Assembly: GCA_021798985.1 (NCBI GenBank)
Contig: JAJZBI010000022.1
Location: 1-64,000 of the forward strand
Direction of reading: 5' to 3'
DNA from: Actinomycetes bacterium
GTDB lineage: Bacteria > Actinomycetota > Acidimicrobiia > Acidimicrobiales > Bog-793
Length of the DNA: 64,000 nt
Under the pieces are notes generated by a model that saw nothing but the letters and a program-made list of their open reading frames with translations, was not told the origin of the DNA and searched no databases. A program made the translations under genes and the position numbers. This document shows, one piece after another, positions 28,585-35,821 of this stretch. The first letter of the stretch is position 1. Every line of letters begins with the position of its first letter.

Positions 28585-28594
28585 GCGGCGGGCG

Positions 28595-29284
28595 ATGAGC
28601 GCCATGGAGCCATTGCTGTGCTTTCCCGACCCGCCGCCGCCCGGCCTCGCCGAGGCGTTGGCTGGCGCCGGCTACCCCTACGTGGCGGTGCGTGACGTCG
28701 GTGCGGCCGAGCGCGAGGAGCCCGAGGACGGCTGGACCGGGGCCGTCGTCTCGGCCGTCGAGGACCCCGAGTCCGCCTTCGCTCTCTGCCGGACGCTGCG
28801 AAAGCGGGAGAACCCGCTCGCCCCCTTGCTCGTTTTGATCGAGGCGGGCCAACTCGGTGAGCTCGAGCTGCGCGACGAGCTCTTCGACGACTTCGCGCTC
28901 GCCAGCGCCTCGCGCGACGAGCTCGAGGCGCGGCTCGCCCACCTGCTCTGGGCGACCGGGCGCGGCAAGCGCCACGAGGTGATCGCCTACGGCCCGCTCG
29001 CCCTCAACCTCGAGACCTACCAGGCCGTCGTGGAGGGCCGCCCGCTCGATCTCACGTATATGGAGTACGAGCTGCTCCGATTCCTCGCCGCGCATCCTGG
29101 CAAGGTCTTCACCCGGGAGGTGCTCTTGTCACGGGTGTGGGGCTATGAGTACTTCGGCGGCGCCCGTACCGTCGACGTCCACATCCGACGCCTGCGCGCC
29201 AAGCTGGGCGAGGAGCACGCGAACCTGATCGAGACGGTGCGCAGCGTCGGCTACCGCTTCGGCCGGGCGCGCTGGGCCCCGTGA
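28595..29284 (+). CDS. GlnR-like orphan OmpR-family regulator without phosphoacceptor
   Basis: A 229-residue protein. The C-terminal winged helix (residues ~130-225) reads LDLTYMEYELLRFLAAHPGK then VFTREVLLSRVWGYEYFGG, ARTVDVHIRRLRAKLGEEH, ETVRSVGYRFG and is very close to actinobacterial GlnR. The N-terminal receiver-like part keeps the general hydrophobic pattern but lacks the DD pocket and the acceptor Asp (GAVVSAVED where VVLVDAR-type is expected). GlnR proteins act as phosphorylation-independent regulators of nitrogen genes, which fits the position 10 bp after glnA. No kinase is nearby. ATG 28595 is preceded by GGCGGGCG, a weak site. Confidence 0.85.
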   Translation: MSAMEPLLCFPDPPPPGLAEALAGAGYPYVAVRDVGAAEREEPEDGWTGAVVSAVEDPESAFALCRTLRKRENPLAPLLVLIEAGQLGELELRDELFDDFALASASRDELEARLAHLLWATGRGKRHEVIAYGPLALNLETYQAVVEGRPLDLTYMEYELLRFLAAHPGKVFTREVLLSRVWGYEYFGGARTVDVHIRRLRAKLGEEHANLIETVRSVGYRFGRARWAP

Positions 29285-29311
29285 GCCGCCCTGTGGCGAG
29301 CGCCCGGCGGT

Positions 29312-30469
29312 TCAGCCCCGACCGTGGTGGGGCGGGGTCGCGGCTCGCCCATGGGCGCGGTGGGCGCTCAAGGTGACGGCCAGCGCATAGGGCCCCCCGG
29401 GGGTGCTGATCGGCGCACCGACCGAGCGCGTGGCGAGGTGGACCGGCACGAGCTCGCCCTCGCCGGTGCAGGCGACCCAGGCGGTGGCGCCGTTCGGGGT
29501 GATCGCCAGGCCGGTCGGGCTCTTGCACAGCGGAATCGGCGGGCCGGCGCGCCCGCTCGCGGTGTCGATCGGCACGAGCTCGCCGCCTTTGGGCAGCGCG
29601 CTCGAGGCCACGGTGACCCAGGCGGTGGTGCCACCCTTGGCGAAGGCGACGGCCTGGGGCGGTCCAGGCATCGCGATCGATCCCGAGGTGGCGTCCGTGG
29701 CGACGTCGATGGGCGTGATGCTCTCGGAGTTGGCGTTGGCGACGTAGACGACCGAGCCGTCGGGGCTGACGGCGAGGCTCTCTGGAGCATTGCCGACCTT
29801 GATCGGCGCGCCCGCCTTGCCGGTGCGCGGGCTGAACGGTGTCACGGTGGAGCCGATGGCGCCGGACTGACCAGAGATCACCGCGCCGGTGTCGGCGACG
29901 TAGGCCGTCTTGCCGTCCGGCGTGATGGCGATGCCCTCGGGCCCGTCGCCGACCGGGATCGGCGCACCCGCCTTGTCCGTGGCGAGGTCGATCGGGGTGA
30001 CGACGTGGCCGATCGGGCTCGTGCCGGCGTCGGTGACGTAGGCCGTCTTGCCGTCCGGCGCGATGGCGATCCCCGCCGGGCCTGAGCCCGCCCGGATCGG
30101 CGCGCCTGCCTTGTCCGTGGCGAGGTCGATCGGGGTGATCGTGTCGGAGGCGTAGTTCGCCACGTAGGCCGTCTTGCCGTCCGGCGCGATGGCGAGGGCC
30201 GCGGGAAACGTCCCGACGTGCAGCGGTGCCGCCTTGCCTGCGGCCCCTTCGGTGAGGTCGATGGGCAGGACGGTGTCGCCGCTGCCGAGGTTCGCCCCCG
30301 CGCCGATCAAGGTGACGAGCGCCGTGACATCGGGCGGCAACGGCGGAAGGGTCGAGGTCGTCGAGCTCGAGGAGGCCGCTGGCGTCCCCGATGAGCAGGC
30401 CGAGAGCACGAGGCCGAGCGCTGCGAGCAGCCCTCCGGCCGACGCGGCGCGCCTGGCCCGGACCGGCAT
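29312..30469 (-). CDS. YVTN-type beta-propeller lipoprotein
   Basis: A 385-residue secreted protein: signal sequence ending in the lipobox GLVLSACSSG, a Ser/Thr/Pro linker, then about seven repeats of the pattern GIAIAPDGKTAYVADTG/ITPIDLATDKAGAPI, each about 45 residues, forming a 7-bladed propeller. The DNA under the repeats is correspondingly repetitive (for example around 29940-30200). The start ATG 30469 overlaps the RidA stop (TGATG). Function is unknown; such propellers often bind surface ligands. Confidence 0.85.
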   Translation of the reverse strand: MPVRARRAASAGGLLAALGLVLSACSSGTPAASSSSTTSTLPPLPPDVTALVTLIGAGANLGSGDTVLPIDLTEGAAGKAAPLHVGTFPAALAIAPDGKTAYVANYASDTITPIDLATDKAGAPIRAGSGPAGIAIAPDGKTAYVTDAGTSPIGHVVTPIDLATDKAGAPIPVGDGPEGIAITPDGKTAYVADTGAVISGQSGAIGSTVTPFSPRTGKAGAPIKVGNAPESLAVSPDGSVVYVANANSESITPIDVATDATSGSIAMPGPPQAVAFAKGGTTAWVTVASSALPKGGELVPIDTASGRAGPPIPLCKSPTGLAITPNGATAWVACTGEGELVPVHLATRSVGAPISTPGGPYALAVTLSAHRAHGRAATPPHHGRG

Positions 30470-30843
30470 CACCCCGTTGCGCCGCCAGGGGCATACGCCC
30501 AGGCCTCGATCTCGACGCGGGCACCGAGGGGCAGCGCCCCCACAGCGAACGCGCTGCGCGCCGGGCGGTGCTCGCCGAAGGCGGCGACATAGGCCTCGTT
30601 CATCGCCGCGAAGTCGGCGATGTCGGCGAGGAAGACCGTCGTCTTCGCGACGTCGCCGAGGCCAGCGCCGTGCTCGGCGAGCAACCGGGCGATGCTCGCC
30701 ACGGCGAGGCGCACCTCGTCCTCGAGGGTGCCGGCGGGCGCGCCGTCTTGCAGCCCGAGCTGGCCCGAGCACACGACCCAGTCGCCGGCGCGCCGTGCCG
30801 GCGTGTACGGCCCGACAACAGCGGGCCGGTCCCCGTCGCCCAT
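30469..30843 (-). CDS. RidA/YjgF family protein
   Basis: A 124-residue protein with the RidA pattern: GPYTPARRAGDWVVCSGQLG, the LEDEVRLAVASIARLLAE helix, KTTVFLADIADFAAMNEAY, FGEHRPARSAFAVGALPLGA (conserved Arg) and a final VEIEAWA strand. Members deaminate reactive enamines and imines. It lies 3 bp after erpA and overlaps the propeller gene, so the operon reads whiB?-erpA-ridA-propeller. Confidence 0.88.
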   Translation of the reverse strand: MGDGDRPAVVGPYTPARRAGDWVVCSGQLGLQDGAPAGTLEDEVRLAVASIARLLAEHGAGLGDVAKTTVFLADIADFAAMNEAYVAAFGEHRPARSAFAVGALPLGARVEIEAWAYAPGGATG

Positions 30844-30846
30844 CGC

Positions 30847-31215
30847 CTAGCTGAAGGAGGAGCCGCAGCCGCAGGTGCGGGTGGCGTTCGGATTCGAGAT
30901 GTGGAACCCGGCGCCTTGCAGGCCGTCGCGGTAGTCGAGCGTGGAGCCCTTCAGCAGCTCGGCGCTCTCGGCGTCGACGACCACCTTGACGCTGCCGAAG
31001 CTGCGGACGATGTCGTCGTCGGCGACCTCGGAGTCAAAGAACATGTCGTAGCTGTACCCCGAGCAGCCGCCGGGGCGCACCGCGACGCGCAGCGCGAGCT
31101 CCTCGGCGCCCTCTTCCTCGGCGAGGAGCTCGGCGACCTTGGCGGCGGCGGTGTCGGTCAGGCTCACCGGCGCGGGCCGGCGGCCGATGTTGACAGACGT
31201 CGTTGCGATGCTCAC
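30847..31215 (-). CDS. HesB/IscA-type iron-sulfur insertion protein (ErpA-like)
   Basis: A 122-residue A-type Fe-S carrier: the three conserved cysteines are in RPGGCSGYSYDM and the C-terminal RTCGCGSSFS (CxC). The domain begins VSLTDTAAAKVAELL. The start is GTG 31215 with a perfect GGAGG 6 nt upstream; ORF extension to 31242 is not needed. It probably delivers clusters to client enzymes; the neighbouring WhiB protein also binds a 4Fe-4S cluster. Confidence 0.92.
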   Translation of the reverse strand: MSIATTSVNIGRRPAPVSLTDTAAAKVAELLAEEEGAEELALRVAVRPGGCSGYSYDMFFDSEVADDDIVRSFGSVKVVVDAESAELLKGSTLDYRDGLQGAGFHISNPNATRTCGCGSSFS

Positions 31216-31295
31216 GGATGACCTCCTCGTGCTGGCACCCAAATGCTACTGCCCGAGGCGCTCGGGCCCGGCGCGCTCGGCCGCTGCCGCTGGGG

Positions 31296-31559
31296 TTAGC
31301 CGTACTTGCGCTCGAGCAGCTGCTTGCGCTCGACCTCGTTGAGCCCGCCCCAGATGCCGTGCGGCTCGCGGATGCGCAACGACTCCGCCAGGCAGGGCTT
31401 GCGGACGGGACAGGTCTGGCAGATCGCCTTGGCGGCCCGCTCGCGCTGGAGCCGCTCGTCGCGCCGCTCGAGCTGCGCGGGCGGGAAGAAGGCCTCGGCC
31501 TGCGGGCCGCGGCATGCCGCCTTGATCTGCCACTCGTCGTCGGATCGCCTCGCGACCAC
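31296..31559 (-). CDS. WhiB-family Fe-S transcriptional regulator
   Basis: An 87-residue WhiB protein with the four cluster cysteines (ACRG, ICQTCPVRKPC), the GIWGG beta-turn and a basic C-terminal tail (ERKQLLERKYG). The start at 31559 is GTG/ATG-type behind a strong AAGGAGG site. It is divergent from two Get3-like ATPase genes, the arrangement of mycobacterial whiB4 with Rv3679/Rv3680, so a WhiB4-like redox sensor is my best guess; sequence alone does not fix the subfamily. Confidence 0.93.
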   Translation of the reverse strand: MVARRSDDEWQIKAACRGPQAEAFFPPAQLERRDERLQRERAAKAICQTCPVRKPCLAESLRIREPHGIWGGLNEVERKQLLERKYG

Positions 31560-31730
31560 GACCCCTCCTTACGTCCCCTTCAGCTCGGGCGAGGCGTGCC
31601 CAGTGAAGCGTCCAGGGAAGGTCCCCGGATCTCGACGCTACCCGGGGGCGCGGGGCCGCGACAAGGGGGAACATCTCGGTGGGCCGCCTGCGGTCCACCG
31701 GGCCCCAGGGCCGCCGCGCGAGGCGGGGGG

Positions 31731-31736
31731 TAGTGT
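31731..31736 (+). promoter_or_regulatory. -10 box (TAGTGT) of the Get3-like operon
   Basis: TAGTGT ends 9 nt before the ATG at 31746, with no ribosome-binding site between, suggesting a leaderless transcript. Confidence 0.35.
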
Positions 31737-31745
31737 CGCTCGGCG

Positions 31746-32750
31746 ATGGACGTCGCCGCGTTCTGCCGCCAGAGCCACGTCCTCGTCGTCGTGGGCAAGG
31801 GGGGCGTCGGCAAGACGACCGTGACCGCTGCCCTCGCCCTGATGGCGGCGAGCCGCGGGCTGAACGTCCTGGTCGTCGCGCTCGACGACTCAGGTGACCT
31901 CCCGGCGCTGTTCGGGCGCGACGAGCCCTTTGGCTACGAGGAGGTCGAGCTCGCCGGGCCCGACGCCACCAGCCGGCTGCGCGTGCCGGGCCAGGTGCGC
32001 GCCCGGGTGATCACCTCGGACGCCGCCCTGCTCGAATACCTCGACGACCACGGCTTGCGCCGCGTCTCGCGGCGCCTCGTGGACTCCGGGGCGCTCGACA
32101 TCGTCGCCACGGCGATCCCGGGCATCGAAGAGGTGCTGGTGCTCGGCAAGGTGAAGCAGATCGAACGGGCACAAGCGGCCGACGTGATCCTGCTTGACGC
32201 CCCCGCCACCGGCCACGCCCTCACCTTCCTCACGAGCCCGGGCGGGCTCGTGGACGCGGCGCGCGGTGGGCCGCTGCGCCAGCAGGCCGAGCAGGTCGTC
32301 GAGCTGCTCTCGGACCCGAGTCGCTGCCAGGCGATCCCCGTCACCCTGCCCGAGGAGACGCCGGTGAACGAGCTGATCGAGACGGCGTTCTTCCTCGAGG
32401 ACTCGACCGGCGTGGCGCTCGGCCCGGTGGTGGTCAATGGCTGCTACCCGAACCGTGGAGGGCTCGACGCCGATCCGGCGGCGGCAGCAGCGGCAGCCGG
32501 AGCCAGCGTGCCAGGCGCCGAGCTGCGCCGACTCGGCGCCGCGGCCGCCTTCCGCCGGGCGAGGCGCGCCGCCCAGGCGGAACAACTCGACCGCCTCTCT
32601 TCCAGCCTGCCGCTGCCCCAGCTCCGCCTGCCGTTCCTCTTCAGCAGTGAGATCGGTCCGAACGAGCTCGGCCGGCTGGCGGAGGTGCTGGCCGCGCAGG
32701 TCGCCAGCCTGCCCACGGCGTCGGGTGCGGCGACGGGCGTGGCGCCGTGA
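31746..32750 (+). CDS. Get3/ArsA-like ATPase, first of a pair
   Basis: A 334-residue ATPase with the deviant Walker A VVGKGGVGKTTVTAALALMA, switch-I-like ALDDSGDLPALFG, switch II VILLDAPATGHAL and a C-terminal AVLAAQ helix. It resembles the actinobacterial anion-transporting ATPases Rv3679/Rv3680. The usual Get3 metal-binding CxxC is absent. It overlaps the second ATPase gene by GTGA, so the pair probably forms a heterodimer. Divergent from whiB. Confidence 0.88.
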   Translation: MDVAAFCRQSHVLVVVGKGGVGKTTVTAALALMAASRGLNVLVVALDDSGDLPALFGRDEPFGYEEVELAGPDATSRLRVPGQVRARVITSDAALLEYLDDHGLRRVSRRLVDSGALDIVATAIPGIEEVLVLGKVKQIERAQAADVILLDAPATGHALTFLTSPGGLVDAARGGPLRQQAEQVVELLSDPSRCQAIPVTLPEETPVNELIETAFFLEDSTGVALGPVVVNGCYPNRGGLDADPAAAAAAAGASVPGAELRRLGAAAAFRRARRAAQAEQLDRLSSSLPLPQLRLPFLFSSEIGPNELGRLAEVLAAQVASLPTASGAATGVAP

Positions 32751-33904
32751 GCGCGGCCGAGGCGCCGCTCGAGGCACTGCTCGAACGGCGCACGATCCTC
32801 GTCTGCTGCGGCTCGGGCGGGGTCGGCAAGACGACGACGGCGGCGACCCTCGCGCTCGCTGGCGCGTTGCGGGGGCGGCGGGCCTGTGTCGTGACCGTCG
32901 ACCCGGCGCGCCGGCTCGCCGACGCGCTCGGGCTCCAGGCGATCGGGAATGCCGCCAAGCGGATCGCCGGTGACTTCGACGGCGAGCTGTGGGCCGCGAT
33001 GCTCGACGCCAAGGGCACCTTCGACGACCTCGTGCGTCGCTACGCGAGCGACGAGCAGCAGGCGGAGCGCATCTTGTCGAACCGCCTGTACCGCAACCTC
33101 GTCGGGGCGCTCTCGGGCACCCAGGAGTACATGGCGACGGAGAAGCTCTACGAGCTCTACGAGCAGAACGAGTTCGACCTGATCGTCGTCGACACACCAC
33201 CGACCCGGAACGCGCTGGACTTCCTCGACGCTCCTCGCCGCCTGACTGGCTTCCTCGACAACCGCCTCTTCCGCCTCCTCATCACGCCCGGGCGCACCTA
33301 TCTGCGCGCCATGGGCATGGCGGCCCAGCTGCTCTTGCGTACGCTCGCGAGGGTCGCCGGGAGCGAGATCGTGGACGACACGATCGCCTTCTTCCAGGCC
33401 TTCGAGGGCATGGAGGCAGGATTTCGCGAGCGCGCCGCGCGCGTCGAGGAGCTCCTCGGCGCGGCGACGACCGGGTTCGTGCTCGTGGCCGCGCCACGGC
33501 GCGAGTCCGTGGCCGAGGCGGGCTTCCTCGCGGACCGTCTATCGGGCGCCGGCCACGAGATCGACCTCCTCGTGGTCAACCGGGTGCTGTCGAGCTTCGC
33601 TGACCTCGAGACCGCCGCACCCGAGGCGCTGGCGCTGTTCGCCGACACCGGCTCGGGGAGCCTCGACCGGACCCCCTCGGCTGAGGCCTTGTCTGCCTTG
33701 CAGGCGAACCTTGCCGAGCTCGCCGCGCTCGCGGGTGCAGAGGAGCGCCTGATCGGCCAGCTCGGGATCGACCACGTCACGGCGGTGGTCAAGGTGCCCG
33801 AGCTCGGCAGCGACGTCCACGACCTCGCCGAGCTGGAGGCGCTGGCCCGCTACCTGCTGGCGGTGTTGCCGGCGAAGTCGAACGCGCCCCTTCGCGCCCA
33901 TTAG
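32747..33904 (+). CDS. Get3/ArsA-like ATPase, second of a pair
   Basis: A 385-residue paralogue: Walker A CCGSGGVGKTTTAATLALAG, VDPARRLADALGL (switch I region), VVDTPPTRNALDFL (switch II), and a middle region with hydrophobic helices (RAMGMAAQLLLRTLARVAG) that resembles the Get3 client-binding segment. The start is GTG 32747 overlapping the previous stop. The pair is conserved next to whiB4 in mycobacteria; cargo is unknown. Confidence 0.88.
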   Translation: MSAAEAPLEALLERRTILVCCGSGGVGKTTTAATLALAGALRGRRACVVTVDPARRLADALGLQAIGNAAKRIAGDFDGELWAAMLDAKGTFDDLVRRYASDEQQAERILSNRLYRNLVGALSGTQEYMATEKLYELYEQNEFDLIVVDTPPTRNALDFLDAPRRLTGFLDNRLFRLLITPGRTYLRAMGMAAQLLLRTLARVAGSEIVDDTIAFFQAFEGMEAGFRERAARVEELLGAATTGFVLVAAPRRESVAEAGFLADRLSGAGHEIDLLVVNRVLSSFADLETAAPEALALFADTGSGSLDRTPSAEALSALQANLAELAALAGAEERLIGQLGIDHVTAVVKVPELGSDVHDLAELEALARYLLAVLPAKSNAPLRAH

Positions 33905-33907
33905 CGT
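33902..33907 (+). promoter_or_regulatory. -10-like box (TAGCGT) of the receiver gene
   Basis: TAGCGT ends 6 nt before GTG 33914 and overlaps the stop of the previous ATPase gene; a GGAG inside the gap could instead act as a ribosome-binding site. Confidence 0.25.
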
Positions 33908-33913
33908 GGAGCC

Positions 33914-34330
33914 GTGGCGAAGATCCTGCTCGTGAGCGATGCCCGCACGGTGCTCGACGACCTGGAAGCGGTCGTCGACGACGGTGACAACGAGGTCGTG
34001 GAGCTGCGCGACGGTGCGCAGGTGCGCGCCGCCCTGCAAGACGACGACTTCGACCTCGTGGTCGCCGATAGCCAGGTCCAGAACATGGGTGGCTTCGCGA
34101 TCTGCCTCGACATGAAGCTCGAGGAGTCCGGTGGCCGCCTCGACCACGTGCCGGTGCTCGTCTTGTTGGACCGGCGTGCCGACGTGTTCCTCGCCAAGCG
34201 GGCGACTGCGGAGGGCTGGCTCGTCAAGCCGCTCGATCCCATGCGCATCCGGGCCGCCGTCGAGGCGCTGCTCGCCGGGGAGACCTTCCACGATGAGTCC
34301 TTCCGGCCCATGACGGTCGCGAGGCACTGA
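33914..34330 (+). CDS. Stand-alone receiver (CheY-like) domain protein
   Basis: A 138-residue single receiver domain: AKILLVSDARTVLDDLE, the probable phosphoacceptor Asp in FDLVVADSQVQNMGGF, and the conserved Lys in WLVKPLDPMRIRAAVE. One of the two usual acidic-pocket residues is replaced (VSDA for VDDD). No DNA-binding output domain is present, so it would act by protein-protein contact. It lies 9 bp after the Get3-like pair and 31 bp before the CorC-like gene. Confidence 0.82.
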   Translation: MAKILLVSDARTVLDDLEAVVDDGDNEVVELRDGAQVRAALQDDDFDLVVADSQVQNMGGFAICLDMKLEESGGRLDHVPVLVLLDRRADVFLAKRATAEGWLVKPLDPMRIRAAVEALLAGETFHDESFRPMTVARH

Positions 34331-34361
34331 GCGCCCGGGGCCGCGCGCGGGAGGCCAGTCG

Positions 34362-35204
34362 ATGTTGAAGCGCCTGTTCTCGCGGCCGGACCGTCTCGAG
34401 TCGGCGCAGGCGACCGAGCCGTCGGACCAGGAGCGACGCATCACTCTCGGGCTCGCGGCGTTGCGCGACGCGACGGTGCGCGAGGTGATGACGCCGCGGG
34501 TCGATGTCGTGGCGCTTCCCGCGCCGGTGCGCTTCGGCGACGTCGCCGCGGCGGTGCGCCGCTCTGGCCACAGCCGTTTCCCCGTCTACGAGGAAGACCT
34601 CGACCGTCTGCTCGGCGTGATCTTCTTGAAAGACCTCTTCCGGCACCCGACTCCCGAGCTCGCCCCCGGCACCACCGCAGACGAGCTCGACGTCACGACG
34701 CGGGTGCGCGCGCCCGAGCTCGTTCCCGAGACGCGTTCGGCGCTCGAGGTGCTCGCCGACCTCCGGCTGCGCCGCCGCGGCTTTGCCGTGGTGGTCGACG
34801 AGCACGGCGGCTTCGCCGGCGTCTTAACGATCAAGGACCTCGTGAGCGAACTCGTCGGCGAGATTCCCGACGAGTTCGACCGTCCTGCCCGAGCCGCCGT
34901 CCTCGCCACCGGCCCCGGCCGCTACCTCATCGACGGCGCTTGCGCGGTCGATGACGTGCGTGAGGAGACGGGTGCTCCGCTGCCCGACGGTGAGTACGTC
35001 ACCTTGGGGGGCTTCCTCTTCGACGCCTTCGGCCGGATCCCCTCGGCCGGAGACCTGCTCCAGCACGAGGGATGGACCTTTCGCGTCGCCCGCATGGACC
35101 GCCGCCGCGTCGCCCAGGTGGTCGTGCAGTCCCCGTCGGCTAATCTGAGCGGAGGTGGGGAGGGCCGTTCCGCTGGAAGGGCCCCGCTCGCCGACGGGAA
35201 GTAG
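34362..35204 (+). CDS. CorC/HlyC-type CBS-domain protein
   Basis: A 280-residue cytosolic protein: two CBS motifs (VREVMTPRVDVVALPAPVRF and HSRFPVYEEDLDRLLGVIFL; LADLRLRRRGFAVVVDEHGG and FAGVLTIKDLVSELVGEIPD) followed by a CorC_HlyC domain (GRYLIDGACAVDDVREETG, EYVTLGGFLFDAFGRIPSAG). It lacks the N-terminal CNNM membrane domain, like E. coli CorC, and is presumed to modulate Mg/Co efflux or a membrane partner. Its last codons DGK-stop (GACGGGAAGTAG) run 10 nt into tRNA-Pro. Confidence 0.88.
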   Translation: MLKRLFSRPDRLESAQATEPSDQERRITLGLAALRDATVREVMTPRVDVVALPAPVRFGDVAAAVRRSGHSRFPVYEEDLDRLLGVIFLKDLFRHPTPELAPGTTADELDVTTRVRAPELVPETRSALEVLADLRLRRRGFAVVVDEHGGFAGVLTIKDLVSELVGEIPDEFDRPARAAVLATGPGRYLIDGACAVDDVREETGAPLPDGEYVTLGGFLFDAFGRIPSAGDLLQHEGWTFRVARMDRRRVAQVVVQSPSANLSGGGEGRSAGRAPLADGK

Positions 35205-35272
35205 CGCAGCTTGGTTAGCGCGCAGCGTTCGGGACGCTGAGGTCGCGGGTTCGAATCCCGCCTTCCCGACCA
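35195..35272 (+). tRNA. tRNA-Pro (anticodon CGG), CCA encoded
   Basis: Acceptor CGGGAAG pairs with CTTCCCG, D stem GCGC/GCGC, anticodon stem CAGCG/CGCTG around loop TTCGGGA (CGG), T stem GCGGG/CCCGC around TTCGAAT, discriminator A and encoded CCA at 35270-35272. The first 10 nt overlap the 3' end of the CorC-like gene. Confidence 0.96.
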
Positions 35273-35287
35273 GGAAAAGTCCAGTTC

Positions 35288-35310
35288 AGGCCCTGGAATC
35301 TCCGGGGCCT
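35288..35310 (+). terminator. Rho-independent terminator after tRNA-Pro
   Basis: A 9-bp stem, AGGCCCTGG / CCGGGGCCT with one G-T pair, around AATCT, followed by TTCCCCTTT. It lies 15 nt beyond the tRNA CCA. Confidence 0.6.
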
Positions 35311-35329
35311 TTCCCCTTTCTCTCTCCGG

Positions 35330-35650
35330 CGTACGCGTTTCGTGCGCGGTCGAAACCAGGAACGCGTCGCCGAGCCGCTTCCCGGCAGCCCGCTTGGCGG
35401 CCATGACCGCTTGCAACGGCGAGGGTGAGGCGCGGATCGGAGTGGCCGAGGCACGTCTATGCGGCTTTGAGGTCGATCCCGAGACGGAGCTCGGTGGCAT
35501 TGGCGCACCGGAGGTCGTGGAAGCCGAGCGAGGGCACGCCGGCCGCTGCTGCCGCCGGGAGCCAGGCCAGGTCGGGCGATCCTGTCCGGACTCCGTTGCC
35601 GGTCGGGAAGTTGCGACCGATGCACGCGCGATCTCGTGACCCAAATTCCC
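35330..35650 (-). pseudogene. Tyrosine recombinase (phage-type integrase) C-terminal remnant
   Basis: On the reverse strand, reading toward tRNA-Pro, the sequence gives NFPTGNGVRTGSPDLAWLPA, AAAAGVPSLGFHDLR (box II HxLR), ANATELRLGIDLKAA, an in-frame TAG at 35457-35459, then TCLGHSDPRLTLAV (GH box), and after a frameshift AQAVMAAKRAAGKRLGDAFL. This order is that of an integrase catalytic domain, but the usual RH of FHDLRH is RC, the catalytic Tyr is lost at the frameshift, and the N-terminal domains are gone. Together with its place at a tRNA 3' end it marks a former integrative element. The rest of the 35311-35821 spacer shows nothing else. Confidence 0.7.
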
Positions 35651-35821
35651 GTTCGAGCTGGAGGCCCGGCCGTTCCATCCAATCCTGCAGCAATCGATCC
35701 GCACGGCACAGGCTCTGGCCGGGCCACGCGCTCAGTGATGGTGCCGTCAACCCCGAGTGCCGGTCGCGGTGCCGGGCCACCCACGCAGCGCGGGCGCTTT
35801 GCGGGTGGCCCGGAGCTCACC

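Noticed and set aside
29900-30200. Repeated ~135-bp units
   Set aside because: They are the blade repeats of the beta-propeller protein, not a CRISPR or mobile repeat.
34922-35704. Reverse frame containing RRDSNPRPQRP
   Set aside because: That string is the well-known translation of a tRNA read in antisense, here tRNA-Pro. Only the upstream part, with integrase motifs, was kept as a pseudogene.
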